Source of the DNA: Trichopria drosophilae
Lineage: Eukaryota > Arthropoda > Insecta > Hymenoptera > Diapriidae
Length of the DNA: 64,000 nt
NCBI GenBank assembly: GCA_030407085.1
Contig: CM059587.1
Coordinates: 33,639,001-33,703,000 of the forward strand
Direction of reading: 5' to 3'
The translations under genes were made by a program, and so were the position numbers. Below, piece by piece: positions 36,521 through 49,644 of the stretch (its first letter is position 1; the number at the start of each line of letters is the position of its first letter). Under the pieces are notes generated by a model. It had not been told where the DNA came from. It worked only from the letters and a program-made list of their open reading frames with translations, and did not search any database.

Positions 36521-39500
36521 TCCCATACTTGCAAATAAGCTTCTGTTCGGTGATGTTATGAATACGATTATATTTAATTATTAGAAAAGCATCGAAGCGT
36601 TTTAAAAACAATGCGAAGGGTCTGCAACTGGTGAGACGCGAACTGTTCAACCTTAAATATTACGGCGAGCAAAGTGTGTTGGATGTCTGGCTTGAGCTTC
36701 CATTTTTGCCAAGATAGCATTACATGTCAGCTGTATAAAATGCCATTTGTGTTTCAGAAAATATCCAGATAACTAAAGGTAATTAAGTTTATAATAATTG
36801 CTATAGTACTTTTCTTCAAATATAAATATTTTTAATCACTATAGAAGTTAGAAATTCAATCTAAAAAAAGAACAAAACAAAAAAAAAGGTCTAGTTCCAA
36901 GCATATACTGTTTTACTCCGAAAACTATCAGTGAAGACGGAAAAATGTTTGAGATATGAACAATCGATCGATGACACAAAAATTAGAGTTATTTACTAGG
37001 GCTATTTTTTTATTAACATTTAAATATTACATCAGTAAATACTATATCAATAGGGTCCATATTTTGTACTATGGTTTTCTCTTAGTCTGTCTTTTTATGA
37101 TAAAGCAAACATAGTCTCTTAACATTGGTATTTTAAATTCTAGAGAAATCTTTAACCATTATTTAACAACACAAGTTCAAACAACGGCAATTTGTTTTTA
37201 GACGGCATTAATAATAAATGTAAATTTAAAAACCGCCGTATTACTGTCATTCAAAATGAAATATAGACAATAATAAAATGGAAAAGGATCGGCAAATGCA
37301 TTAACCCATTGAGTCCCAAATGTCGGTGATTTTCGCTGAAGTTTCGAGCAGTTCCTTTCCATATGTTTATTCCCAAAAAAAAAATGAATATATGATGTCC
37401 GACGTAAAGTTTCATGTTTTTTCAGAATGTCACCACAGGATTTGTTTACAATCGTTGATAAAAAGTTGTACATAATTTGTTGCAGAAAATGGAATTTTTC
37501 TATCAAAAACGATTTCAGATATACAATTTTCGTATGAAATCCGCAAAATACAGATCCAACGCCATCTAGAACAGTATTTTCGAATTCTGAAATTTAAGGC
37601 TACATGCCGGCATACACAATTTAATGTGACGATCATCAAAATGGTGTCGAGAATTTGTTGGAATTTTTCTGTTGATATATTTAAAAATGCTTAGTTGCCG
37701 AAAGATACTGACAAAATTGATGACTGATGAATTCTAAGTATTATTTCAAATTTGTCAAAAAGTTAATAGTTTTTGAGATAGAAAATTTGAAATCTATATT
37801 TTCGTTCGATACTTCTTAATTATTAGGATGTGCAAGATTTTAAACATTGTACGATTGAAAAAGTATCGAAGCCGTTTAGAGACATAATTTCATATTTTGT
37901 TAGACGCAACCAGAAATTTTAAACTCAAGTTGTATATTTCTGCAGATTTATAGATGTAATCAATGAATCCTATGTAATCAAAAATTAATGTAAAACAATA
38001 AACTACAATTCAATACAAATCTATTAATGTAGAGTAAAAATGGGTTAGCGCGATCTTCACGAAAAAGTAAGTGTTTTAGAAAAATTGATGTTCCCTGTGG
38101 ACTTGTATTTGTAGTCAGCACTACTCTCTGACCTCCCAACATACTCCAATGCGCATTTCCCCCTAGGTTTTCTCTGTTTTTATCTTCCTTTGCAGATCTT
38201 ACGAAAATTAGATTAACGTGATTTTGTAATTCTATTTAAAGTTGTGTGCTAATTCAGATTTAAATTAATTACGAATTACCTGAAAGAAATTGTAAGAATA
38301 ATATATACATAAAATATATTTTTATTTACTGTATGTCCGATGACTTATCGAACAAAATATGTGAAATCTACGTTGGAATGACTGAAGAAGTTGAAGCCAG
38401 CAAGCGTCTCTTTAGCCCTAGTTTTATTTTAGTTTTTATTTGTGGTATATTTTTTATTAAGATTTCTTTTTATTTCTTTATATATTTTTCTTTATATGTT
38501 CTAAATGTTAAAAAAATTTGGAGAAATCGCGTGGTAAAAAGGAAGTCCTTGAAAGCACTTTTTGTGAGGTAATAAACTACATACTTACATACAAAACCTC
38601 ACTGGAATATATATAAATTAATTAATAGTTGATACTAATGACTAGAAAAAGTGCAGTTCGTAAAAGAAATGAAAGCAAATTACGTTTTTTGAAAAAAGTT
38701 CTTTTCTTTTAAAATAAGTAATTTCGTAATCTATAAGTTGTGTGAAGTAACATTCGTAACTTTGCTTGTTTGTAGGAGTTGAAGTGAAAATATTAATTTA
38801 ATTCTGGCTCTCTAAAAATGCATTTTTTTGTGTTTTTCTCGAAAATGGTAAGAGATAACACACTTTGTTTGTTAATAAAAAACAATGTTTTCATAAACAA
38901 AAAGATTCCAATAAGGTACTGATAATTAAATTAAATTTTCAGGCATCGGGGAACAACTGAAATGCCCGAAAACGAGGGATTTTTACATTGTCGCAATGTA
39001 AAATGAAGTAATCATTTCAAACTATATTGGACTTTCTATGTGTCGTTTTACCCAAAGCTCAGCACAATTTCGTATTAATTTTTTTTCCACATAAAAAAAT
39101 GTTGGCTATCAGTAAGAAATAAATGTCATTTGTTGTGGTGGTTAATGCATCTTTAATTAATATGCATCGTTGGGTTTTTGTAATATTGATGTATACATTT
39201 AACCCTTTCCGGATTCTCGGGAACCCTTCGGTTGAATTTGGTGTAAAAACTTGTTACCGAGTTTTTAGGGACACTGGTTATTAATCTGAAATGAAAATTT
39301 TGAAAATGAAGGATTCAGTATTGCGGACTTCCTTTGAAAATGGCTTACATTTTCTACTTTCAGATCTAACTTCAAATATGACTTATTCCACTTGATCATA
39401 AATATGAATAATATTTATATTAATATAATACTGGTATTAAGCAGAGTTCAAGGATTTAAATTCGAAGTAACCCAGATATCACTATGACATCTCTGAGAGG

Positions 39501-40230
39501 ACGTCAAGGCTTGTGAACAATGTTGCTCACTCTTCTATCAGGATGATATGTGACATCGCCAAGATCTTATAATACAGTCAGAAATGTGCATTCTTTCTAA
39601 TACTCGTTAAAGACGAGGTATTTTTTGGGAACATCGTATTATGTCCTAAAGTCATCTTCAAAATGAATTTTTATTCATTTTCAATGCAGACGTCGCAAAA
39701 CTTACGACGGGTTATAATTTGGAATGTTGAAATTCACTTTTCATGTACACATCCTCCCAAAAACGTTCTAGAAGTCATCTGCAATTTCATAACAGCAGTT
39801 TAGAAATATCGAATCTTGCTTGTCAATGTTTATTTATTATCCTAATTACACGTCTTGAAACCGTCTGTTAATTACCATGGCAACTGAAGTACGTAGCGTC
39901 TGACCAAACGAGCATTATACCACTGAATGTTATACTCCTTACTTAGTAGATAGTTTAATTAATGCGAATTCTCCAGCTGATCTCCATCGCCTAATCATCA
40001 TCTCATAAATAATCCACCTCATGTATTGGATTTCACAGTCGACAATCATAACAAAAAACAGTAAAATATTTTTTTCTAACAAGGTTAAAGTAACCCGAAA
40101 TAAATAACTATATTGTTCTATTGCAGTATATTAAAGTATCCTTCAATGTCGATTCCAGTCTGAATTCTTTTCCTGCACACGTCATACTTAATCGGACATT
40201 TCTCGAGAGACTTGACGGCACTTTCGTCAT
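36521..40230. other. Intergenic sequence, nothing recognised
   Basis: AT-rich with no recognisable coding sequence on either strand. TTAACCC-type phrases (near 37301 and 39200) look like single ends of TTAA MITEs without partners. A 79-codon open frame at 38333 has a hydrophobic stretch but no identity. Confidence 0.6.
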
Positions 40231-40387
40231 GTGGACATTATTGTCCTGAGGCTAAATTTCCATTTGTCCGATGGATTATCCCCTTGCGTCGTGCTTACGT
40301 CGAATTCTAGCCTCGACATCAAACTAGGCACTCGACGACTTATTTACCGTTTCTTTCCCTATCTCCCTTTACTTGCCACCCCTTTCT

Positions 40388-40639
40388 TCAGTTCTTCGGT
40401 TCAAGCGAACCCTGGGGTAGGGATTCGGTACCCACGTGAGATGCACTCTGCCTCCTCTTTTCATCCCGGTGCACCTGCACTAGTACTTCTGCACGTTCTG
40501 CAAAATCACCGCGGAAGAAATTCAGTCGCTCGGTATTCGCCATCGTCATCGGATCCGTCATCGACCGATATCCGAACGATACCACGGTCCCGTTCTCCAT
40601 TTTGATTTTAATGTCAGCCATCTTCGATAACTTGCGGAA
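40388..40639 (+). promoter_or_regulatory. ort: Possible ort promoter / 5' untranslated exon
   Basis: A GC-richer stretch ends in a consensus donor (GCGGAA|GTAAGT, donor at 40640). A good acceptor (TTTTCTTTCGCAG) is at 41002, just before the signal-peptide exon. This suggests a 5' UTR exon and a 363-bp intron. A small upstream ATG frame at 40612 would read across the junction for about 25 codons, out of frame with ort. The start of transcription is not visible. Confidence 0.3.
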
Positions 40640-41002
40640 GTAAGTCAAGTTTTGAAGGTGGGTTGCACTATTTCGTGCAGATGCCGATTACACTACGAAG
40701 TTTACTTAGATTTTCAAGAATTATGTTTTAGCAGTTTTTTTATTCATAAAAAATCGTGAAGAGTGGTAACCGTGGTTTGAAAAATGCTTCGACTGAACAT
40801 TGATGTTATGTTGATTTCTATTATTGAATTCCGTTAAACATGTGATTAAATGTAATGGCAATATTTTCAAAAAATTCATGAGAATCGTGAAAAAAATTTT
40901 AAAAATTGTTGGCATATTGGTCACATTTTGTGGATACGAAAATTTAAAGAAATCAAGATATTTTCTTTTCGAAACATTTACAAAAATCGTTTTCTTTCGC
41001 AG

Positions 41003-41112
41003 GGGGTTGGTATTGTTTTGTGAGTTTTGGTGTTCGACGTATAAGTCGTAGGAGATTTTTTCGACGAGGGTGGCAATCCGTTGTGAAATGCGTTAGAACA
41101 CAAGAACGGAAG
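41003..41112 (+). other. ort: Probable ort 5' UTR in the first coding exon
   Basis: It follows a pyrimidine-rich CAG acceptor and precedes the first ort ATG. The main frame is open through it, but the sequence is Arg-rich and not channel-like. Confidence 0.4.
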
Positions 41113-41216
41113 ATGAGGGAGATGATGCGCGAAGCAGGCGGCATGTCTTCCGCTTCCGTTTCCTCAGCTCTTCTTCTTCCTTTGCTGATGTTGACTACCT
41201 CCGTAGTGGATGCACA
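41113..41216 (+). CDS. ort: ort (HisCl2) exon 1: signal peptide
   Basis: ort encodes the histamine-gated chloride channel of the Cys-loop family. In insects it is the postsynaptic receptor on lamina neurons for histamine from photoreceptors and works as a plasma-membrane pentamer. This exon gives 34 residues plus two bases: a short polar start, the hydrophobic ALLLPLLMLTTSVV and a DAQ cleavage-like end. A Met ten residues on (41143) gives an equally good signal peptide, so the start is uncertain. The exon ends CA|GTAAGT. Those two bases plus the first G of exon 2 make Gln, which leads straight into KSLEFFDLLPED. The nine exons give 1,305 bp and 434 aa with every phase consistent (Drosophila ort is longer, mainly in the M3-M4 loop). 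Confidence 0.75.
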
Positions 41217-43586
41217 GTAAGTTTTACGATTTTCAATATTACTTTACACTTATGTTGGATGACATAATGTCCGAACAAATTTTGATTTTTTGTTATAATA
41301 AAATTTATTGCAAGGATCTTACCAAATAGTTCGCAGGATATTTTTATATTTTTTTCCTTTACATTATATCCTTTTAACAGTCACTTTTACTTCTTACTTT
41401 CTCTGCACGTATTTTAATACCTGTAATTCTTATTATTTCTTAGTATTTTTTTTAGTAATCTACGAAACCAGTCAATTTTGTGTTACGGACACATTTTACT
41501 TTACTTTTTCACAAACATCCTATCAGCTATTACGTATTTCTACTACTCTAAGATATCTCTACAAACTTATTGAACTAAGAAAATGAGATTCGCAGTGCTA
41601 CCCTAGGTATAATTTTATTGGCATAAAAGTAAATAATCTCATATCTTGTTGATTTATAGTTTGTTATTGTATAATTGATTAAAGGCTTAAATAAGCATGC
41701 ACTTAATATAAAAGAAATGGTGGTTGTTGAAAGTAGCGATGCCCATTATTATTGGACAATTCCCTTTGAAATATTACGTAATATTTTTGGTAGCGATCCG
41801 TCACATAGAATTTTTTAAAAGCACCTACTGCCTTAAAAATGTAAGTCTCATAGAATAATGTACCACTTCAAATGAATAAAATATTGCAATAATTATCACT
41901 CCATATCAGATCTCGAACAATTTTATAATTATTTTCTTAGCACATGTTTAAAACAAAATATCTTAGGTTTTATGTGAGTGCTCATTTAAAGACATCATTG
42001 CAATTCTTAAACCCAAACGCCAAATTCTCATTACAATGTTTAATGTCTACAATTTAAAAACACCATCGGAATGATATACTATAGGAATTAGTAAATATGA
42101 AAAAAGACAATGACAATGGGACACATAGTCTAAACAGAAGACAAGTTATAAACAGAACAAATAAAAATTCGCAAACGGACAGATGGAAAAATTGCATCAA
42201 AAACATATTTCAAAGAAAAAACGAAAAAAATATTTAAAAATAAATAGGTAGCTGAAAAACTTCATTTATTTGCATATTATTGCTATTTAAATGTATTACT
42301 GTATTTTTTGCGGTCGTGTGTGTGCGTGGTTAAGAGATTGGAATGCACCCATGTGCCTTCTTTACATGCATTGAACTGGAAATGTTCTGTATTTAGTGGA
42401 TGTCATATCTTGGAATTGAATGAAATAATACCCTAAATTACTCGGCAAATACAGTTGTGCACCTGCTGATTATGTATTTTGAAAATATGTGTAGAATCAT
42501 ACTCGTAGAGAATTTTACAATCTACATTTGTTGTTTTCACGTGAAATTTATGCTTTTCAACACATAAACGCAAAAACGGCAAAAAGTAACGTTTTGGGTT
42601 GTTGTTTAAAGAAGGCAAGAATACATCGAAAACGCATATCGCTCCTTTTCACTTTAAACATATCAATTTTTCCAAGGCTAATCAAATTTTCTTTTTATTT
42701 TTCGTTTTTAACTCTTATAGTATTGAAGTAAAACGTATCTAGCAAGGAAATAATTGTTCTTAAAGAAATTTCCGACAAAATAGTCCATAAATAAAACCTG
42801 AACTTTTAATTTGAACAGTTTTAACTTTAATAGTGAAAATCGACCGATTCTGTGGATTTGCCCATATGTAAATCGAAAAATAATTAAAAACGAAAAGATT
42901 TTTCAATTTTGATCGGATGTGAACAATTTAACAAAATCATTGGAAATTGAAGGTGGCAACAAAAGTTAGCCGAGGCTTCCATTGTTTTTGGATAAGTTAA
43001 CCTCTTTGTAATAAGTTTGTATAAAACAAGAAAATTTTGAAAAAAACACTGTGGTAAAAGAAAACATTCAAAGGCTAACTACAACGGAACACTACTGCTT
43101 ATCGAAACTTATATGAGTAATAAATTCTCCGAAATATTTAATATTCAGAATATAGACGAAGTAAACGGTGAAACTGAAATTTTTATTAATGTTTATTTAT
43201 GCTAATAGTCAAAACTATCTGAAAAAGATATGGGATAACAATTTGCAATTGGTTTGTTGGCCATTATCTTAATGAAAAACACCTTAAATATGGAATTTTT
43301 CAACTATTTCATTAGGTACATATTAAAAATTTATTTTTGAAGTTATCATAAAAAATATATACCAACTGCAATTTTATTCACAATTACATAACATCTTCAG
43401 AATTATGTAATAACTGTCTACTCAGAATTGTGTCTCTTACAGAAAAAGAGAAAAACACTCAGAAGTGAGCGTAACTGGATTGAGAAATTCTGTTTTATTT
43501 ATTATATCCATCATTAAAAAAGATATTTCGACTTCAATCTTTTATTTTATGGGAGTGCATTGGTGGCCGGATATATGTTCCCTTCA

Positions 43587-43730
43587 AAATCGTTCCCCGG
43601 AAATTCGTTCCCTGGAAAATCGTTCCCCTGGAAAATCGTTCCCTTGGAAAATCGTTCCTTGGAAAATCGTTCCCCTGGAAAATTGTTCCCCTGGAAAATC
43701 GTTCCTCGGAAAATCGTTCCTGTGGAACGC
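43587..43730. repeat. Tandem array of 16-17-bp self-complementary units (left)
   Basis: About eight copies of GGAAAATCGTTCCCCT with small changes. Each unit contains GGAA...TTCC, so it can fold on itself as well as on the right array. Confidence 0.9.
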
Positions 43731-43887
43731 ATTTCACGCATTGCAAACTTGGTCATTGTCCTAGAAATGGACACTTAGTGGCATTTTTTCCATCGATAAT
43801 TTTTATTGATAATTTTTTCAGAGATCCCGTAAAATGCGGTTGCCACAGACGAGGTTTAGGCAAAACCACAAGGTTAGATTTTTTTCT

Positions 43888-44090
43888 AGCGGGGGGGGGG
43901 GGGGGGGGGCGCAGGCTGCAGGCCCCCCCGGAAGGCACTGAATGTGGGCAGCGTTTCTCGCTAAATATTCTTAATTTGGGTGTTGGGTTCAGTGGTGTGA
44001 TCATAATATTGAGATAGGTTATAGGTTAGGCTAGTATTGCGGGCGGGGGGTCCGGGGGGCGGTGCCCCCCCGGGCACGCTCTGCGAGTCT
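43888..44090. repeat. Poly-G and G/C-rich blocks within the foldback element
   Basis: A run of about 19 G at about 43891 is followed by a C-run, and a second GC block (GGGGGGTCCGGGGGGCGG...CCCCCCCGGGCACG) lies at about 44045-44080. A diverged relative occurs at 47470-47545 with the shared lead-in GGTTAGGCTAG. Both blocks can form C/G hairpins. Run lengths may be unreliable in assembly. Confidence 0.7.
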
Positions 44091-44204
44091 GACCATAAAA
44101 TTAGAATAGGTTAGTATAGTAGGAGATTATTTCTTATTCGTTTTTTCATGGAATCTCTGTTATGTATATAAGTTATGTATATACCTTTTTTGCAATGGGG
44201 AATT

Positions 44205-44360
44205 TTTTCCAAGGAAAGATTTTCCAGCGGCACGATTTTCCAGGAGAACGATTTTCTGGAGGAACGATTTTCCAAGGAACGAAGTTCCAGGGGAACAATT
44301 TTCCAGGGGAACGATTTTCCGGGGAACGATTTTCCGGGAACGATTTTCAGGGGAAGATAT
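44205..44360. repeat. Tandem array of inverse 16-17-bp units (right)
   Basis: About nine copies of AGGGGAACGATTTTCC, the reverse complement of the left array. Confidence 0.9.
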
Positions 44361-47300
44361 ATCCTAGAACCGAGTGCATTATTCGCCAAATAAGGCATAA
44401 AAACCATTTTAGCAGTTTGTGTCGTGCTTAGAACTCTGTCAATATCGACGCAAACATCGTTACATCGCTCGCTGATTAAAACATCGTCTTTTTTTAATGG
44501 CACATAAATACCGCTTTTAATAAACGTTTGTAAGGTATTGCCATTTTTTAAGCCTATTTTGAATGATATGCCACTTGGTATCCTTTAAAATTCGACATTG
44601 CATGTGAAAAAATGAAATTACTTCTTTGAATTCGCTACGATGTGGACAATCAAATGGGATAAGCTCAATTTAAAACGCTTTTTATTGATTAAAAATGGTT
44701 AAAGTTTGCATAGACCTTGATTTTTTTATGAGATTAATCGAATAAGTAAGACAAGAATCGACTTTTAATACGAACGTAACATTGATTTATAATATAAAGA
44801 ACTAATTCAAGAGTAGGCTTATATTTAAAATTACCATTGTTTGTTTAAAGGTTACTCACATTAGGTCCTCGGTGCTTGAACATAAAATAAGTACGGTGCG
44901 CAACGTCAGGAAATATTCTGTTCTAAAAAATTTATTTTTGATGCAGTAGGCTTCTAAAATAGTCATTTTATGCCCTTGATACAAAAATAACTAACACCGC
45001 AAATTTTTTTTTTACATAACTTAAATCAGAAGTGGAGGATCTAATAGAGTACTTGTTTCAGTTCTACAAGAGAAATACAAATTAATCACAAAATAAGAAA
45101 GTGTTCTTTCAAAATAAAAATTAAACAACTCTTTTATTTTTTTTTATAGGATTACATTGGATTTAACTAGTAAGAAATGGCTAAGTATACAAAAAATTCC
45201 TCCTCTCGTTGCGTAATTCATAATCATACCATAAAGTTTAAGATCGCATTCTCCAGTGTTTCGCTAATCCCTATTCTACAGACAAGCATCTTCGTGAAAA
45301 CATGAAAAAATCGACGAAAATCGTTGACGCATTGAAGGAATAAAATAGGTCAGGGTGAATCTTTATCCCTACGATGCCTGCAGCGCTTCTTATTTATCTG
45401 CACTTTTTAAACAAACGAAAAAATCGTATATATTGAGAACAGCTTCGCAGATTTCCAACTAAGATATTATTAAGAGTGTTCGAGCGAAAGAAACATAACA
45501 TTTGAGAAACGAACTTCTAGATCATTTATTCATTCTAAGAAATATCACATCTTACATTTTCTTCATACATTTTCTCCATTTCTAAAAATATATCCATTTG
45601 AGATATACAGAATTTATACTGATTTTTCCACGTGCTACAAATATATTATAAAAATGGTTAAGCTGAAACATGGAACTTACAACCCCCCTAAATTTGTTTT
45701 CTGTATTATCTACGGAAATCCTGAAGGTGTAAATATTTTAAAAATAGAAGAAACTTTTACTCGGTTTCCATTTATCATACATATATTCAAGTTATAAAGT
45801 TTAAAAAGTTTATCATGCGAAGTTATGGAAAAGACACTAAAATAGATTTTAAAGAAGAAATGCCATTTTTGCACTGTTGTTCTATAAGAATTCTTTGGTA
45901 AATCCTCTTCAGGATCACACTACTAAATAACGCACGTCAAAATTTCCCGCACAAAAATATCAAATATTAGGGGAACGTCATGTGTGTGATACTGTTTTGA
46001 TAATCCCAAAAATTATATGACCTATTTTGTATTGATGCATTGAAGGGGGGGGGGGGTTGACACCAAATAAAATTTCTGAAAATTTTGAAAAATATGCCAC
46101 CTAAGCACCATTAATATAAATAAAACATTACTTTAATTAATTTTAAAGGCTTTCAGAATTCGTATAGCTATGACAAAGAATGTATGTGAATTAGTTTGCT
46201 CGCATGTTTGCACATTTTGAACAGGATATTGGCATGAATTGCGTTTAATACAATGTAAAGGTGTTCATTTTTTCCGCAATAATTTAAAGCAAATGACACA
46301 ATCGTCAGTATAAACAACATCATCGTTGTCATCAAGCGATTGCGGAGAAAAAAGGTGATTTTTAGTAAAGAGAAAAGTGCTAAAATTTGAAGATATTTTG
46401 AAAATTACAACAATAACAAATTTTAAGTATAAAATTACGAAATGCAACGTGGCATATTACACAGCAAATGAAACAAAGTATTTGGTAAAAATTAATAGTT
46501 AGATATGTACACTGTGTACTGAAATAATACAAGGAATACATAATTAACAGCTTCGGTGTCATTGCAATAACTACCTCGAATGAAAAGAAAAAAACGTAAA
46601 TAGATCGAATTGTTTACGTTTTGTGTTGATAATAATAAACTGTCTCACAACTGGTACCGTCTGATAACTATTGACTTTGCCCTATACGCAAATAATAGTC
46701 AAAATATCATGGTCAAAATCGTAAAAAAGAAATGATACAAATATTAAATACAAGAATATTTGCAAGAAACAAACGATCAGTAATTTATTCATAAAAACAA
46801 ATATAATACTGAAAATATTATGCCCGCGAATCCAACCTAAATCCGCATATTATGAGAAAGCCCACATAAATATTCGATTACCATTAATCGTTTCTATTAC
46901 GAGCAAAAACTAAAGTTAACAAAATGCATGCCGTAATCAATATCAAAATTAATATTTGTATTGTGCGCAACGTACGCATAATACAAATCATACCAACAAC
47001 CAAAATATGTCTTTACGGAAACAGAAATTTAATTATATTTATTACGGAGAAATTAAATGTTATAATGAGATATTTCTACAGCATGATATTTTTATATCGT
47101 AGTGCCATTATATTTTTTCAGTGTGGTTTTCGACATCTGTACATTGAATACGTTGATTGATATTTGTCACTTTTTTCTGACCGAAAAAGCGATTGATCGT
47201 GTAATCTCCAAAATTGAGACATAAACCTCACCAACTGACTAGGAACATAAAGAAGGAATTCTTTTACAAAGATCAGCTTTGAACATAATACAAAATTAAG

Positions 47301-47469
47301 ATTTAGCACTCATCTAAGATGGACATTTAGTTGGTCGATCTGGTTACACTCTTCCCTATGTAGTAAATACAATGCTATTAAAAAACGGAGTATCTATATC
47401 CACGTACGGTTTCCTATATCATGCATGAGTGGAAGAAAGACGGATGCAAGAAATGTTTATGTGTTTGGT

Positions 47470-47545
47470 TAGGCTAGGATAGCTTTTGCAGGGGGTCTGG
47501 GGGATGGCAGTTCCCCAAAAGGCACCCCGAATTTGGGGGAAAGCA
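47470..47545. repeat. G-rich repeat related to the 44.05-kb block
   Basis: GGTTAGGCTAGGATAG, GGGGGTCTGGGGGATGG, CCCC and GGCACCCCG follow the same order as in 44020-44080. Confidence 0.6.
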
Positions 47546-49644
47546 TTTACTCGATTTCGCTGACAAATCCAAGCATATATGAAATTAATTTATACGTGAA
47601 TTTAGACACAGCCATTAAAATATGCTGTTCATCGCAATTGCACGCAAGCCTGTCGGCTCAAAGACCATGGTTGAACCAAATTTCTCCCATGCTACGTGAT
47701 TTTGCGTAAGGGGGAGGGGGGGGGGGAGATAAGCAAAGAAAAGGATAACAAAAAGAAAACAAAATATGCAGAAAGCGAAACCAGACAAAATTAAACGATA
47801 ACAATAATAATCGGAATTCACGTAAATTCGCCGAAATTAATCACTGCATGTGTATAATTATAGCACTGACAGAATACATTATAACAAATTCTTAAAATTT
47901 AAATAATAAACAATTTTCTTATCCCAACACTACATTATCGAAACAAATACTCACAATTGCATCTAAATAATAGAAAATTAAATAGTAACGAAGGATGAAC
48001 CGGGAACAATTACAGATCTTGACTATCATGTAAGTGAAGCTTCACACGCACATAAACTACTTGTAAACAGTGCCGGATTGATGCTATCTCACAATAATTG
48101 ATTGTAATTATTGTTAGTGTCATTTTCAAATTAGGCAGATATTGTTAGTAAAATTACCACAGGATTTACCATATGGTAAATGAAGGCCAAATTCAGTAAT
48201 ATTGTCATAGTAATTTTACTAAATTTCACTTAAAATTGCGAAACAGGTTCCTATATTTATGTACGGTTTCTTAACATTACTAAATTGTAACGAAAATTTA
48301 AGAATCAGTTGCGGAACGAGGTGCGCATTGCGTACTGCGCATTCGTCTTGCCGCCGAAAAGCATCGAAGTCCTCAATCAGACCAGTCTGGAAAGTTCCAT
48401 GGTAGAAGTGATAGTTTTGCCGTTATTAAAATTGACAGATACAGCAGATGAACGATTTTGCTAGGTCCTTAATTCACGCACTCAATGTTCAGAGCATGCA
48501 AACATTTTACGGCCACAAATAGAAAATCTAATTTTTTTCATCCGTGTCTGTAAATTATGCACTCTAGTGACCATTTCTGGTCTTTAAAATAGGACTTTAT
48601 GTACTAATAGAGTTTTATGTACTAACCGGTTTCACTGTTCGAATGATTAACAATTGCTAGGAGGCCGTAGAGTCCTACTTTGTGACTAGAGCTGGCGCAT
48701 TTGGGCGCTTATTTTGAGGACGCGAGTGGAGAAAAAATGATTGCGCTCCTTTGAATTTTCAGTTACCGAAATTGAAAACGACTAAATTGTAACGGAATTT
48801 ACAGATGCGCGTACTTAACCTGTACGCCGTTATCGTTTCTGAAATTTGCTAAAGGAAAAATCTAGTTGCATGCTTCGTGAATGTACGTCAGGAATTTCTA
48901 ACAGTGATATGATTTACACCAAGCAATGGTATTTTAGAACAATTTGTCTGACAATATAACTTATTTTTATGCTATCTTTTATATATTGTTTATCTTAAAT
49001 AGCAGAGAGTACCAACCATACTTACTATTTTAAATTTGCATTCTTTAACAAGTACTCTGATTGTTATAGTTGAATAGCTCGTCGTGTGTTTATTTCAATA
49101 ATGACTGAAAAAGCTTCCGATTTCACCTGTTGCTTTGTTTGTGGAAATTCTTAACGACAAGTTTTTATTTTTGCATCAAATGAGCGCAACCGGCATATGT
49201 CCAATGCTTATCCAAAAGTAAATTTCTGTGCTGCGGCAAAAAATCAAAACATAGTCGACCAAAAATGATGCCGACTAAACTTTTCCGCACGCAAAATAAC
49301 TGATTGGTATAATTACTCTCAGAATAGCAAGCCCTTGCGGAGAACCTAAGTTGTGATTTAAAGATCGATCTAATTTTCAAGCATGTAGCATCAAATTTCA
49401 ACTATACTTGAATCTCAAGTTCAACTAAAAAGTCAATCTGTTTCTTTCAGACTTCCAGATACATGCGTACATTTCAATCCTTGTTTCATTTCCATTACTA
49501 ATCCGGACAGAGATGGGCTGACCGTGATAATATCTGCTGATATGTTTGAAAATACAGATGGCCAAAACTGGTTTTACTTTAAACAAGTCGATCTTGTATG
49601 TATATAAAGCGGTGTCGGACCGATGTTTAGTACAAATCAAAAAG

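Larger units (their letters stand above)
43562..44371. mobile_element. Foldback (FB/Mutator-like) element with 9-bp target duplication
   Basis: The ends GGTGGCCGGATATATGTTCCC and GGGAAGATATATCCTAGAACC are imperfect inverted repeats. GAGTGCATT occurs on both sides in the same orientation (43553-43561, 44372-44380), reading as a 9-bp target duplication. Inside each end is a tandem array of a 16-17-bp unit, GGAAAATCGTTCCCCT on the left (43587-43730) and its inverse on the right (44205-44360). Drosophila foldback elements have this layout and a 9-bp duplication. The middle holds two G-rich blocks. No transposase; the peptides read across the arrays are repeat artefacts. Confidence 0.8.

Noticed and set aside
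41308..41586. 92-codon Tyr/Phe-rich frame possibly encoding a chemoreceptor fragment
   Set aside because: Aromatic and hydrophobic content follows from AT-rich sequence; no receptor signature such as TYhhhhhQF is present.
43587..44360. CRISPR-like spaced repeats or a Pro/Ser-rich or Phe-rich repeat protein
   Set aside because: The units are contiguous without spacers, occur as an inverted pair with matching ends, and lie in an animal intron. The peptides are artefacts of the unit.
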